Shown: positions 16,182 through 23,803 of the stretch, in pieces
Layout of the letters: each line of letters starts with the position of its first letter
How positions within the stretch are numbered: position 1 is the stretch's first letter
DNA from: Streptomyces liliiviolaceus
GTDB taxonomy: Bacteria > Actinomycetota > Actinomycetes > Streptomycetales > Streptomycetaceae
Assembly (NCBI RefSeq): GCF_018070025.1
Contig: NZ_JAGPYQ010000002.1
Span: 2,356,001 to 2,420,000 of the forward strand
Direction of reading: 5' to 3'
DNA length: 64,000 nt
Translations under genes and position numbers: made by a program
The notes under the pieces: model-generated
Databases searched by the model: none
Told to the model about the DNA's origin: nothing
Seen by the model: only the letters and a program-made list of their open reading frames with translations

Positions 16182-17401
16182 CGGTCCGCCTGCATGGTGA
16201 GGGTGATCTCGTCGGCGACCGTGTCGAGCCGTTGGGTCACCTCGGGAGTGCTGCGTCCGGTGACGATGAAGAATCCGGCTCGGGCGGTGAACAGGTTGCC
16301 GCCATCCTGTGGCAAGAGAAGCCGGTGCCCGGGACGGCGCTGGAAGTGCAACCGGTCCAGCCACGGCCGGCGGGGTCCCGTGTGCCGCAGGCGGGTGAGT
16401 GTGCCGGATGCCATGGGGTAGATCAGGCGGATGGCGGCGGTCTGGAAGCGGGTGGGGGTGAGGTTGGGTGCCCGGCCGCAGGCCAGGTCGGCGGCGGCGC
16501 GCGGCAGGTCGATGCCGGTGGCCAGGTGGACGAGGTGACCGATCATGTCTCCGGCGAGGCGGCCGTTGACCTCGACCAGGCGCGGCTGGTCATCGACCAG
16601 CCGTATCTCGACGTGGCTGATGCCGTCGGTGATTCCCAGTGCCTGGATGGCGGCCCGTGCGGTAGGGGCCACGGTGTCAAGGAGCGGATCGTTGGCGTCG
16701 ACGCAGTGCGCGAGTTGCTCGAAGTGGGGGGGCTCGCTGATGGTCTTGCGGTTGACCGCTATCACGGTGGTGACACTGCGGTAGGTGACGCACTCGACGG
16801 AGATTTCCGGGCCATCGAGGAACTCTTCCACCAGCACGGCATTGTTCTCGGCCGTCGGCTTGGCCGTCTGGTGCGCGGCGCGGTAGGCGGCGGCGAGCTG
16901 GGCAGGGGTGTCGACACGGAGCACCCCCACGGCGCCGGCGTGAGCGGCAGGCTTGAGGACGACCGGGTATCCGATCCACGAAGCAGCGGCCTGGGCCTCC
17001 TCCAAGGTACGCACCCTCGTAGAGGCGGCCGACGGAACCTGGTGGCGAGCGAAGAGAGTTCGGGCAGTGGCCTTGTCGCGGCATGCTCTAGCTGCCTGGA
17101 CGGTGTGTGAGGGCAGGCCGAGGGCACGGGCAAGGCGCGCGGTCGGAAGGAGAAGCCACTCATCCCATGTGAGGACACCGGCGAGGTCGTGGCGGTCCGC
17201 CAGAGCCTGCCCCGCGGCGAGCAGGGCGTCGGTGTCGTGGAGATCGACGACGGCGTGGTCGACGATGTGCACTTTCTCCCATGACGGCTCGGTGCCGGTC
17301 AGCAGGACGATGTCGTACGCGGTGGCGACCTGCTCCAGGCAGTAGCCGCGGTATGCCTCATCGCCTGGGGAGACGACGAGTACGAGGGGGCGAGCGGACA
17401 A
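16178..17401 (-). CDS. ATP-grasp carboxylate-amine ligase
   Basis: A 407-aa cytoplasmic enzyme. An N-terminal Rossmann-like domain (LVLVVSPGDEAYRGYCLEQV) precedes the ATP-grasp fold: CRDKATARTLFARHQVPSA, GYPVVLKPAAHAGAVGV (about 143-160, ATP-binding Lys), VEEFLDGPEISVECV, and SHVEIRLVDDQPRLVEVNGRLAGDM (about 265-290, metal-binding Glu and Asn). It resembles L-amino-acid ligases and carbamoyl-phosphate-synthase-like ligases that make dipeptides or amide bonds. TTG start after GGAGA. Coupled to a DUF317 gene downstream; an MFS exporter and regulators lie upstream, suggesting a small-molecule pathway, but the product is unknown. Confidence 0.75.
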   Translation of the reverse strand: MSARPLVLVVSPGDEAYRGYCLEQVATAYDIVLLTGTEPSWEKVHIVDHAVVDLHDTDALLAAGQALADRHDLAGVLTWDEWLLLPTARLARALGLPSHTVQAARACRDKATARTLFARHQVPSAASTRVRTLEEAQAAASWIGYPVVLKPAAHAGAVGVLRVDTPAQLAAAYRAAHQTAKPTAENNAVLVEEFLDGPEISVECVTYRSVTTVIAVNRKTISEPPHFEQLAHCVDANDPLLDTVAPTARAAIQALGITDGISHVEIRLVDDQPRLVEVNGRLAGDMIGHLVHLATGIDLPRAAADLACGRAPNLTPTRFQTAAIRLIYPMASGTLTRLRHTGPRRPWLDRLHFQRRPGHRLLLPQDGGNLFTARAGFFIVTGRSTPEVTQRLDTVADEITLTMQADR

Positions 17402-17450
17402 GAGGAATTCTCCGATCAGTGAGCGGCAGGAAGCTGAGAGCAGGAAGGCG

Positions 17451-17770
17451 TCAGTCGGCCCGGCGGCAGCGCAGTTCGAACGCAGGGGCCCAATCGGGAT
17501 GGTTTTCGATCAGGCGGCGGGCGTAGAGGGCGGTGTAGTTGTTGTTCAGCCCGGTGACGCCGGGCGGGAGCCGGCGACGCAGGTCCTCGAAGAGGTCTTT
17601 GAGGCTGATACGCGTGGCGCCGCCAGCCAGGCGCCGGGCGGCCATGCGTCCAGTGCGCGGTAGACGTGAGGGTGGTGGTCGCCGAGGGCGCAGAACTGCT
17701 CGGTGATCGTTTTCCCGGCCTGGGATGGCCGGCCGAGCCCGGGAAGGGCGTCCTGTGTACCGAGGGACAT
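17451..17770 (-). pseudogene. Frameshifted phage/plasmid-type small protein gene
   Basis: The frame from ATG 17770 encodes MSLGTQDALPGLG...TEQFCALGDHHPHVYRALDA, then homology continues in the next frame with AARRLAGGATRISLKDLFEDLRR...LNNNYTALYARRLIENHP and ends at 17451. The HVYRAL...RIS-LFE-LR-LNNNY-YAR layout belongs to a small protein family I know from actinophages and plasmids, function unknown. One base appears to be missing at about 17643-17650. Whether this is decay or a sequence error cannot be decided here. Confidence 0.6.
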
Positions 17771-17804
17771 GGGCGTTGTGGGGCTCCGCTCATACCGGGG
17801 CGGT

Positions 17805-19022
17805 TCACTTCTGGGTTCTGGGCAGGTGTCGAAGGTGGGCGAAGGCGGCCACGAGGCCGAAGGTCTGCAGCAGGGCGGCGGCGGTGATGGCATGGCCGAG
17901 CTGGGTGGCCGAGAGGGTCGCGACAAGGAGACCGGCGGCGGGGTAGGGCAGCAGGAGCAGCAGGATGGTCGCGGCGAGGGTGCTGCCGAACCGGTCGGCC
18001 GGGATGAGGTAGGAGCGCACGGTGCGCAGGACGACGGTGAGACCGCCTTCTGCGGCCATCAGAACGGCGATCAGCAGGAAGTAGTCCTGATACGTGTCGG
18101 CGTGGGCGATGGCGAGCGTCGCGGTGGCCGCCACGGTGCCGGCAGCAACGCCAACCGGCCACAGGCCCCAGCAGTCGATGGCCCGGCGGGATGCCGTGAC
18201 GGCGAGCAGGGAAGTGACGGCTGCGGCGGACCAGATGAGTCCGGCGTCCGCGCTGGAGTGGTCAAGCTCCGTGACGACGATGACAGGCACGGCGGCCTGC
18301 AGCAGGGCGACAGCGCCGTTGGAGACGGTGAGACCGCCCACCAGCCAGGCCAGCATCGGCAACGAGCGCAGTGTCGCCCACCCCGCACTGAGTCCCTGCT
18401 TCGGGGCCACCGCCTGGGACGGAACCAGGTCGTGGCCCAGGCCGCGGGCAGCGGCGAGGAGGGAGAAGACCGCGAGGGTGCCGAGCATGGCGGCGGGTCC
18501 GCCGTGCTCGATGAGCAGGCCCGCGGCGACGGGACCAGCCAGCAGGGCGGTCTGATCGATCGTGATGAGCGTGGACTGCACACGGTGCGCGCGGGTTTCG
18601 GCCGCCCGGCTGGCCTGGCCTCCGGCGGTTTCCGCCGCCACGTAGCTGAACTCGGAGAGGAATCCGGTGGACGCCGCCAGCAACATCACCGTAACCGTCG
18701 CGGCCAGAGTCCGGGCGTCGAGCAGGGTGAGCGCGCCCGCCGCCGTGAGCGCGGCCACGGTCCGTGCCAGATTCGCAGCCCGGAAGACGCGGGCACTGCC
18801 GTAGCGGTCGACCAAGCCACCTGCCACCGTGAACGCGCCGATGCGCGGCAGCGCCCCCAGCGCGAAAACCAGCCCGGTCCGGGCCACCGACCCGGTGGTG
18901 GCCAGGACCAACAGGGGAATGCCGTAGGTGATCATGGCGGATGCAGCCGCATCTGCCCCGCGGGGAAAGTAAAGGCTGTTGAGGAGGCGCACTCGTGGGC
19001 GCCGTATCGCCTGGAGGGTCAC
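17805..19022 (-). CDS. MFS transporter
   Basis: A 405-aa membrane protein with about 12 hydrophobic segments, starting LNSLYFPRGADAAASAMITYGIPLL and containing GGLVDRYGSARVFRAAN, a typical loop 2-3 MFS motif, near residues 70-86. It resembles MFS drug or metabolite exporters. The GTG overlaps the preceding stop (GTGA). It is the third gene of a coupled unit with two putative regulators (20349, 19501), implying substrate-responsive expression; an ATP-grasp ligase nearby may provide the exported compound. Confidence 0.8.
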   Translation of the reverse strand: MTLQAIRRPRVRLLNSLYFPRGADAAASAMITYGIPLLVLATTGSVARTGLVFALGALPRIGAFTVAGGLVDRYGSARVFRAANLARTVAALTAAGALTLLDARTLAATVTVMLLAASTGFLSEFSYVAAETAGGQASRAAETRAHRVQSTLITIDQTALLAGPVAAGLLIEHGGPAAMLGTLAVFSLLAAARGLGHDLVPSQAVAPKQGLSAGWATLRSLPMLAWLVGGLTVSNGAVALLQAAVPVIVVTELDHSSADAGLIWSAAAVTSLLAVTASRRAIDCWGLWPVGVAAGTVAATATLAIAHADTYQDYFLLIAVLMAAEGGLTVVLRTVRSYLIPADRFGSTLAATILLLLLPYPAAGLLVATLSATQLGHAITAAALLQTFGLVAAFAHLRHLPRTQK

Positions 19023-19501
19023 GCGGCAGCGCCGTACATGCTCTGGTCGTGCTGCCGCTGGTAGGTGTCGACCCATTCGCGCAACAGCAGGCCGACCTCG
19101 TGAAGGCCGGCGGCCTCCCCATCCTTCAGCTGCGGCTGTGTCTCAGCCGGTTCCGACAGCAGGGTGAGGACGTGGCGGATCCGGTCGCTGAACGTACTGG
19201 TGTGGTGCGGGTAGTCGTGGTGACGGGCCCAGCGGGCGGCAGCATCGTAAAAGCTGGCGAGGTCAGCTCCGGCTTCGGTGAGTGCGAGACCGGAGCAGGA
19301 GCCATCCAGAAGGACGAGCATGTCCGCCTGCTTTCTGGCCTGCTTGGCCTGTGTCCTGGACAGGCCGGTGAGCGTGCGGGCCAGGGCGCGGGGCGGGATG
19401 GGCCCGTGGTCGTCGATCTCACTGACCAGGCGGATCAAACCCACCGAGGACAGACTCTGACAGGCATGCTGGACCCGGGGCGGGGAGAGAGCCGCGTTCA
19501 T
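19019..19501 (-). CDS. Putative winged-helix regulator, 160 aa
   Basis: Residues 15-75 (LIRLVSEIDDHGPIPPRALARTLTGLSRTQAKQARKQADMLVLLDGSCSGLALTEAGADLASFYD) read like a winged-helix domain, with LTEAG as the wing end that is common in HxlR/PadR-type regulators. The C-terminal half is helical. The ATG overlaps the stop of the HxlR-like gene and its own stop overlaps the MFS start, so the three genes form a tight unit. DNA binding is inferred from the domain pattern. Confidence 0.6.
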   Translation of the reverse strand: MNAALSPPRVQHACQSLSSVGLIRLVSEIDDHGPIPPRALARTLTGLSRTQAKQARKQADMLVLLDGSCSGLALTEAGADLASFYDAAARWARHHDYPHHTSTFSDRIRHVLTLLSEPAETQPQLKDGEAAGLHEVGLLLREWVDTYQRQHDQSMYGAAA

Positions 19502-20349
19502 CGGCGAATTCCTCCAGTCGGCAGGGCCAGTGCCGGGCGTACCGGGGCGGGGTGGGAGAACAAGTCGGTGTTCTGCCCGTGCGTGCGTTGTGCAGGCTGG
19601 GTCTGCACCATGGGATCCGGCCGTGTGCGCGCTGCCGGCGTACGGACCTGCTGGCTGGCCGAGGTGTGTGAATCGGCGGTGAGGGTTGGGCCCCAGACGG
19701 GATGCCGGGCGGCCTGCGTGAACGGCTGTCCTGCCGACCAGGTAGACAGCGCGGCCAGGACCGGTGCGAGGCCCTCGCCGGCGCTGGACAGACGGTAGGG
19801 CTGTCCCTTGCCGTCGGTGTCGACCAGCCCGTCGGCCACCAACTGCCGCAGCGGAGAGTAGATGTTGGTCCACCTTTGGGCGGGAACGGCTCGTGTGGCC
19901 AAAGCCCGGCCGCTCGTCTCGCCCCGGACCTTGAGCGTCCACAAGATCGCAGCGGCGTGCCGCCGGGTGAGGAGCGTGAGGCTGTCCTCGATCTGCTCGA
20001 TCGCGCTCTGCGGCCCTTCCGGCTGTTCGAGGTACTGCTCGGCCCAACTGACGATCAACGGCAATACGGGCAAGAGGGCCTTGGCGCGGCCAGTGTGCCC
20101 GTAGGTGACGTGCCGGGCATCGAGCGCGCTGCGCTGGAGAAGGCCGGCGTCGCATAAAGACCGCAGCTTGAGGTGGAGCTGGCTCTTGTACAGCCAGGCG
20201 CACCTGTTCACGATCTCGCTGTGGCGCAGCGGCGGCCCCGAAAGGGCCAGCAGGATACGCACGTTCCAGCGTGGAGTGATCATCGTGAGGGCCTCGGAAA
20301 CCCGGGCGATATCGGCGTCGGTGTCAGCTGGCAGACCGGTGAGGGACAA
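19498..20349 (-). CDS. HxlR-type regulator with two winged-helix domains
   Basis: The 283-aa protein has a first winged helix (ITPRWNVRILLALSGPPLRHSEIVNRC...LHLKLRSLCDAGLLQRSA...YGHTGRAKALLPVLPLIVSWAEQY, about 23-108) and a second one (LLTRRHAAAILWTLKVRGETSGRALATRAV...PLRQLVADGLVDTDG...YRLSSAGEGLAPVLAALSTWS, about 126-208). HxlR proteins usually have one such domain and dimerise; here two are fused in one chain, followed by a Pro/Thr-rich tail. TTG start with CAGGAG 8 bases upstream. First gene of the regulator/regulator/MFS unit. Confidence 0.72.
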   Translation of the reverse strand: MSLTGLPADTDADIARVSEALTMITPRWNVRILLALSGPPLRHSEIVNRCAWLYKSQLHLKLRSLCDAGLLQRSALDARHVTYGHTGRAKALLPVLPLIVSWAEQYLEQPEGPQSAIEQIEDSLTLLTRRHAAAILWTLKVRGETSGRALATRAVPAQRWTNIYSPLRQLVADGLVDTDGKGQPYRLSSAGEGLAPVLAALSTWSAGQPFTQAARHPVWGPTLTADSHTSASQQVRTPAARTRPDPMVQTQPAQRTHGQNTDLFSHPAPVRPALALPTGGIRR

Positions 20350-20396
20350 GACGGGAACTCCTGGGATGAGAATTTGGGAAGTCGAGGCGGAGCCGT

Positions 20397-20807
20397 TCAG
20401 CGGCTTCGGAGGGCTCCGGTGTTCGCGACGGGAGGAGTGAGCGCCGGCAGAGCCGGAGCAGCGGCCGGTTCAGGCTCGGCAACACGTCCGAGGCTTTGGA
20501 GCACGGCCTGGGCCGTCCGTGCCTGGACATCGCGGACCGTGACGGCTGCGGCCAGGCGGCGGGTGCAGTCCAGGACGTGGGACATCTCGTGCGGGCCGAT
20601 CTGGCGGTCCGGATGGACAAGTTGAGTGAGTCGGTCGCGTTGGACGGCGATGCTGCCTTCGGCGAGGGCAAGGTCGTGGTGCATCGCCAACAGCGCGGCG
20701 AGCATGCCGGGCGGCTGGGTTTCGGCATGGGATGTGAGGTCGGCGAGCGGTAAGCCGTACAAGTCTTCGATCCGCCCGGCTATGTCAGTGGACGTCATGT
20801 GGGGCAT
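20397..20807 (-). CDS. Small helical protein, paralogue of the two genes upstream
   Basis: About 136 aa, beginning MPHMTSTDIAGRIEDLYGLPLADL. The segment LAALLAMHHDLALAEGSIAVQRDRLTQLV aligns in spacing and character with the same region of the 20821 product. Mostly alpha-helical with a Pro/Ala tail. Function unknown. Start is uncertain: ATG 20807 or 20798, and the frame is open to 20852; no strong ribosome binding site. Confidence 0.55.
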   Translation of the reverse strand: MPHMTSTDIAGRIEDLYGLPLADLTSHAETQPPGMLAALLAMHHDLALAEGSIAVQRDRLTQLVHPDRQIGPHEMSHVLDCTRRLAAAVTVRDVQARTAQAVLQSLGRVAEPEPAAAPALPALTPPVANTGALRSR

Positions 20808-20820
20808 GCGGCCGGGGCTT

Positions 20821-21264
20821 TCACGGTCGGCGGGCTCGGCCCGTCCCAGCACGCTGGGGTGTCAGGGAGGCCGGAGGCAGGGAAGCGGTCATCGTCGGCT
20901 GGGCCAGGTGCACGGGCCGCGCGGGTACACGGGGAGATGGCAGGGTGAGCAGCAGGCCGTCGAGAGCGGTGCGGTAGCTGTCCCGGGCTTCGAGGGCCAC
21001 CTGAAGCCACTCGGCATCCATGCGCAGGTTGTCGGCAGACAACTCCCCCATGTCCCGCTCGGGGTCCATGGCGCTGTACACGCGGTCGCGGACCCGGGCA
21101 ACCTGTTCCTCGGCCAGGGCGAGGAACGACCGCACTTGCAGGGCACGGTCCAGGCCGGCGGGGGCATCGGCGCCGACGGCCCTCTCGTACAGGTCTGCCA
21201 CCGGGGCACCGAAGACATCGCTCAGCTGGTCATCTGCGGAGCTGGGCATGGTCCGAGCGCTCAC
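20821..21264 (-). CDS. Small helical protein, 147 aa
   Basis: DQLSDVFGAPVADLYERA near the start, then QVRSFLALAEEQVARVRDRVYSAMDPERDMGELS. It resembles the products at 20397 and, more weakly, 21261, so the three genes are tandem paralogues. GTG 21264 overlaps the upstream stop (GTGA). No known domain; no membrane segment. The DVFGAPV / DLYGLPL / GHFGMSM blocks occupy the same N-terminal position in the three proteins. Confidence 0.6.
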   Translation of the reverse strand: MSARTMPSSADDQLSDVFGAPVADLYERAVGADAPAGLDRALQVRSFLALAEEQVARVRDRVYSAMDPERDMGELSADNLRMDAEWLQVALEARDSYRTALDGLLLTLPSPRVPARPVHLAQPTMTASLPPASLTPQRAGTGRARRP

Positions 21265-21749
21265 CGCACCGCGCTCCGCCCCGGCTGCGGGGCACTCGCC
21301 GCAGGTGGTGCAGTGGTCGGCGCGGCCGATATCTCCCGGAGTGTTCCGCGCGAGCGAGCCGGCTGCCCGGCTGCCACGTCGTGCTCACCGGATGCGTCCG
21401 ACTTCAGCAGCCATCGGACGACCAGAGCGCGCCCTTCATGTGAGGCCGCAGCCGCAGCAACACGGTCGATCAGGTCCTGGGAGGGACTTGAATCGTCCGA
21501 GGGCACGGACTGCAGCACTGTGAAGAGGTCCTGCTCCGCACGCTCGAACGCCGCCTGCGAGTCGAGGACCATGCCATGCCACTTGACCACCTCACTGGCA
21601 GCGGTAGCCGGGGTCCCAACCGGGGCGGCGTCCACCGCTTTCTTCAACTGGTCCATGCTCATTCCGAAATGGCCTTCGATCTGCGCGGTGAGCACGCCCA
21701 CGACATCGCCGTCGGATGCGTAGTCGGACAACGGAGAACTCCCCCTCAT
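21261..21749 (-). CDS. Small helical protein, first of three tandem paralogues
   Basis: About 162 aa from ATG 21749 (MRGSSPLSDYASDGDVVGVLTAQIEGHFGMSMDQL). The middle (EVVKWHGMVLDSQAAFERAEQDLFTVLQ) is helical, and a Pro/Ala-rich tail follows. The same frame is open upstream to 22154, but that part belongs to a decayed secreted-protein gene, so I start here; no good ribosome binding site is seen. Function unknown. Confidence 0.5.
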   Translation of the reverse strand: MRGSSPLSDYASDGDVVGVLTAQIEGHFGMSMDQLKKAVDAAPVGTPATAASEVVKWHGMVLDSQAAFERAEQDLFTVLQSVPSDDSSPSQDLIDRVAAAAASHEGRALVVRWLLKSDASGEHDVAAGQPARSRGTLREISAAPTTAPPAASAPQPGRSAVR

Positions 21750-21838
21750 TTGGCTGGATGACAGAATCTCGGCGCAGGGTGCGGGAAGACGGGCAGAGCC
21801 GTCAGGACATCGCGAACGCGGCTTGGTCTGGCGGCACT

Positions 21839-22154
21839 TCAGTTGAGGCACGGCGGACACCGCGGTAGACGCACGTGCCCTAGACCCGGCTCTGAACCCG
21901 CTGCTCTTGGCGCCGATACAGCACCGGTTGTCGCTGCTCCCGTGCACGGCGAGCACGGTGGACCCCGTGGTGGCCTGGGAGTGGATGGGGACGGCTGCGG
22001 CGTGAACCGTGTACGGCAGCGGCGAGCGGCTGCTGCACCTGCTGACGGCGCTCCCCAACGCACTGGCGGCCGGCGCGGCGCTGGCGGCGGAAAGCACTGG
22101 CAGAGCAAGTGCGGAGAGCACCGTAACGGATACGGCTAATCGCGTGGCAGGCAT
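21839..22154 (-). pseudogene. Decayed secreted SH3-like protein gene
   Basis: GGAGG lies 9 bases before ATG 22154. The N-terminus is a clear Sec signal peptide (MPATRLAVSVTVLSALALPV...ASAAPA). PYTVHAAAVPIHSQATTGSTVLAV resembles the first strands of bacterial SH3-like domains in streptomycete secreted proteins, which commonly end in a Cys-Leu-Asn-type C-terminus; here a CLN stop occurs at 21839 but in another frame. Intermediate sequence fits no single frame, so I infer one or more indels. The promoter region carries the 52-bp element described at 22232. Confidence 0.5.
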
Positions 22155-22231
22155 GCGGGCAAACCTCCGTGCGGTAAAACGAGGTCAAACGGATGAGTTG
22201 GCTGGAGAGTTGTTCCTGCGGCCGGTCTCAG

Positions 22232-22283
22232 GGTCCGGAGAATCGCCGGTTTGGCCAACCGGCGATCGTCGGTTATATTCCGC
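22232..22283 (-). promoter_or_regulatory. 52-bp promoter/operator-like element, copy A
   Basis: Read on the minus strand it starts GCGGAATATAACCG, continues with the palindrome CGCCGGTT-N5-AACCGGCG and ends CGGACC. It is identical at 43 of 52 ungapped positions to 47453-47504. TATAAC may be a -10 box with the palindrome over the start point, a repressor-like layout. It sits about 80 bases upstream of the secreted SH3-like gene start at 22154. Confidence 0.65.
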
Positions 22284-22304
22284 CGCGCCAGTCGCGATGC
22301 GCTC

Positions 22305-23057
22305 TCAGGGGGCGCGGACCGATGGGCGGGAAGCGGCTGATTTCGGGGCGGTAGTCGGCCGTGAATGTGCGGACCTCGGGCGAACCGGCGGGAGGGGCCG
22401 GGCAGCACCTTCGAGACGGTCGCGGGACCAGTCCATAGCCTCTCCTACCGTGCCGAAGCCGCCCTCCCGCAGGGTGTGCGTCCCCGTATCGAAATCGACC
22501 TCCTCGACCAGGACGCGGAACGGGGACGGGGCATGTTCGTCCCGGGCCCGCAGGACTGCCAGCGTGACGTGGTCGTCGGGGTCGTCGCTGGTGTAGGACC
22601 AGCCGAGCGCGTAGTGGTCACCAACGCTCATGAGCCGCTCCTGCAGAGCTCTTGTCGCTTCGTCGGCTGGTTTCGTACCGCGGTCGGGGTCGAGCGCGAT
22701 GGCCTCGGACGGGCAGCCGCGGTGGATCAGCCAGGACTGAGCCATGGAGGGCAGTGGCAGCACTGTCCGTTCAAAACGGAACGTTCGGTTCTGGACGTCA
22801 CGTTGCAGGTGGAGAGCGATGAACTGCGGCTCGCCTGGGTGGTCCCAGGTCGCTGTGTGGTCGTACAGGACGAAGAAGCTGTGGGCGTCGTCGGCACTGT
22901 GGTGCTGGGCGAGCGGGTCGAGCATGTCGTCATTGACACTGACCGCGTCATAGAACGCCCGGCTGATCTGCTCGTCGCCGTCCAGTTGCGTAACCCTGAA
23001 GTCCAGGTAGGGGCGTGGCTCTCCACCGGCAGGGAAGGGCGTTTGGTCTGGAGTCAT
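22305..23057 (-). CDS. Hypothetical protein, 250 aa
   Basis: No domain recognised. PYLDFRVTQLDGDEQISRAFYDAVSVNDDMLDPLAQHH and SFFVLYDHTATWDHPGEPQFIALHL near the start look like an alpha/beta domain; HTLREGGFGTVGEAMDWSRDRLE near residue 210 precedes a Pro/Arg/Ser-rich tail of about 30 residues. Similar tails end several other proteins of this window. Part of a leftward run with 23071, 23321 and 23800. Confidence 0.65.
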   Translation of the reverse strand: MTPDQTPFPAGGEPRPYLDFRVTQLDGDEQISRAFYDAVSVNDDMLDPLAQHHSADDAHSFFVLYDHTATWDHPGEPQFIALHLQRDVQNRTFRFERTVLPLPSMAQSWLIHRGCPSEAIALDPDRGTKPADEATRALQERLMSVGDHYALGWSYTSDDPDDHVTLAVLRARDEHAPSPFRVLVEEVDFDTGTHTLREGGFGTVGEAMDWSRDRLEGAARPLPPVRPRSAHSRPTTAPKSAASRPSVRAP

Positions 23058-23070
23058 GCGGTCCTGTGGG

Positions 23071-23304
23071 TCAGTGGCGCGGTTTGGGGCTGGCCGGCCG
23101 TGTTCCGGGCCGCGGCAGCGGTGTCTGCTCGCGGACTTGCTGAGGGCAGCGGCCGGTCAGCGCCACCCGCACGGCTGCGGTCAGGACGACCGGCCGTCCG
23201 GCACAGGCGGGATGGGTGGTGTCGACATCGAGCAGACCCGTGGCCTGCGAGCGCTGTAGGTCGGCCGGGGAGACGCGGGCACCTGAGGCGGTGTCCACCG
23301 ACAT
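23071..23304 (-). CDS. Small hypothetical protein, 77 aa
   Basis: Starts MSVDTASGARVSPADLQRSQATGLL with AAGGAG 6 bases upstream of the ATG, which decides the start. No domain recognised; the last 25 residues are Arg/Pro rich. It lies 13 bases before the 23057 gene and 16 bases after 23321, so it is likely part of the same transcript. Confidence 0.5.
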   Translation of the reverse strand: MSVDTASGARVSPADLQRSQATGLLDVDTTHPACAGRPVVLTAAVRVALTGRCPQQVREQTPLPRPGTRPASPKPRH

Positions 23305-23320
23305 GGGCTCCTTGCGGTCA

Positions 23321-23803
23321 TCAGTGGGCGGGACGGTATGCCGGGCTCTGGGCAGGTCGGGGCAGGCCAGGCATCGCGGAAGGCAGCGGTGGCCGATAAT
23401 CAGGGGCACGTGTGATGAGTTGCGGTGAGCGAGAGCGTGCGGCATGGGTACGGGCGCTCAGCGGTCGCCGGGCCATGCCCAGGCGGCGTCCGACCTCGTC
23501 GTAGACGTCGTTGTCCGCCCGTGGCCGGACAGCGACGACATGGACCTCCCGCTGGTGCAGGGCTCCCTCCGGCGCGAAGCGCAGGCCGTAGACGACGCGC
23601 CACTGTCTGCGGGAGTCCACGACCAGCTTGCGGTAGCCCTCCAGATCACCAGTGAGACGCAGGCCGAAGTGTCTGGCGTTCACGATGTCCTGTAACTGGG
23701 CCAGGGTGAGGTCGCGGATATCGCTGGGGGCCTGGAGCAGGTCGGTCAGGGCGCGGGGGTCGAAGCTCAGGCCGAAGGCCGACTTCTGCTGCCCCTGGCT
23801 CAT
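23321..23803 (-). CDS. RelE/ParE-like toxin-fold protein
   Basis: Residues 35-112 follow the RelE/ParE pattern: LQDIVNARHFGLRLTGDLEGYRKLVVDSRRQWRVVYGL then a strand VHVVAVRPR and DNDVYDEVGRRLG. The L-GYRKL, WRVVY and VYDEV-RL blocks are the diagnostic core of the family, which cleaves mRNA on the ribosome or inhibits gyrase. A C-terminal low-complexity tail of about 45 residues is unusual. No separate antitoxin is evident; the coupled upstream gene (ATGA) encodes a DUF4913 protein instead. It may have an unrelated role. Confidence 0.6.
   Translation of the reverse strand: MSQGQQKSAFGLSFDPRALTDLLQAPSDIRDLTLAQLQDIVNARHFGLRLTGDLEGYRKLVVDSRRQWRVVYGLRFAPEGALHQREVHVVAVRPRADNDVYDEVGRRLGMARRPLSARTHAARSRSPQLITRAPDYRPPLPSAMPGLPRPAQSPAYRPAH

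Noticed and set aside
17703..19064. A long plus-strand frame opposite the MFS gene
   Set aside because: Gly/Asp/Arg-rich translation without domains, typical of a shadow of a membrane protein gene.
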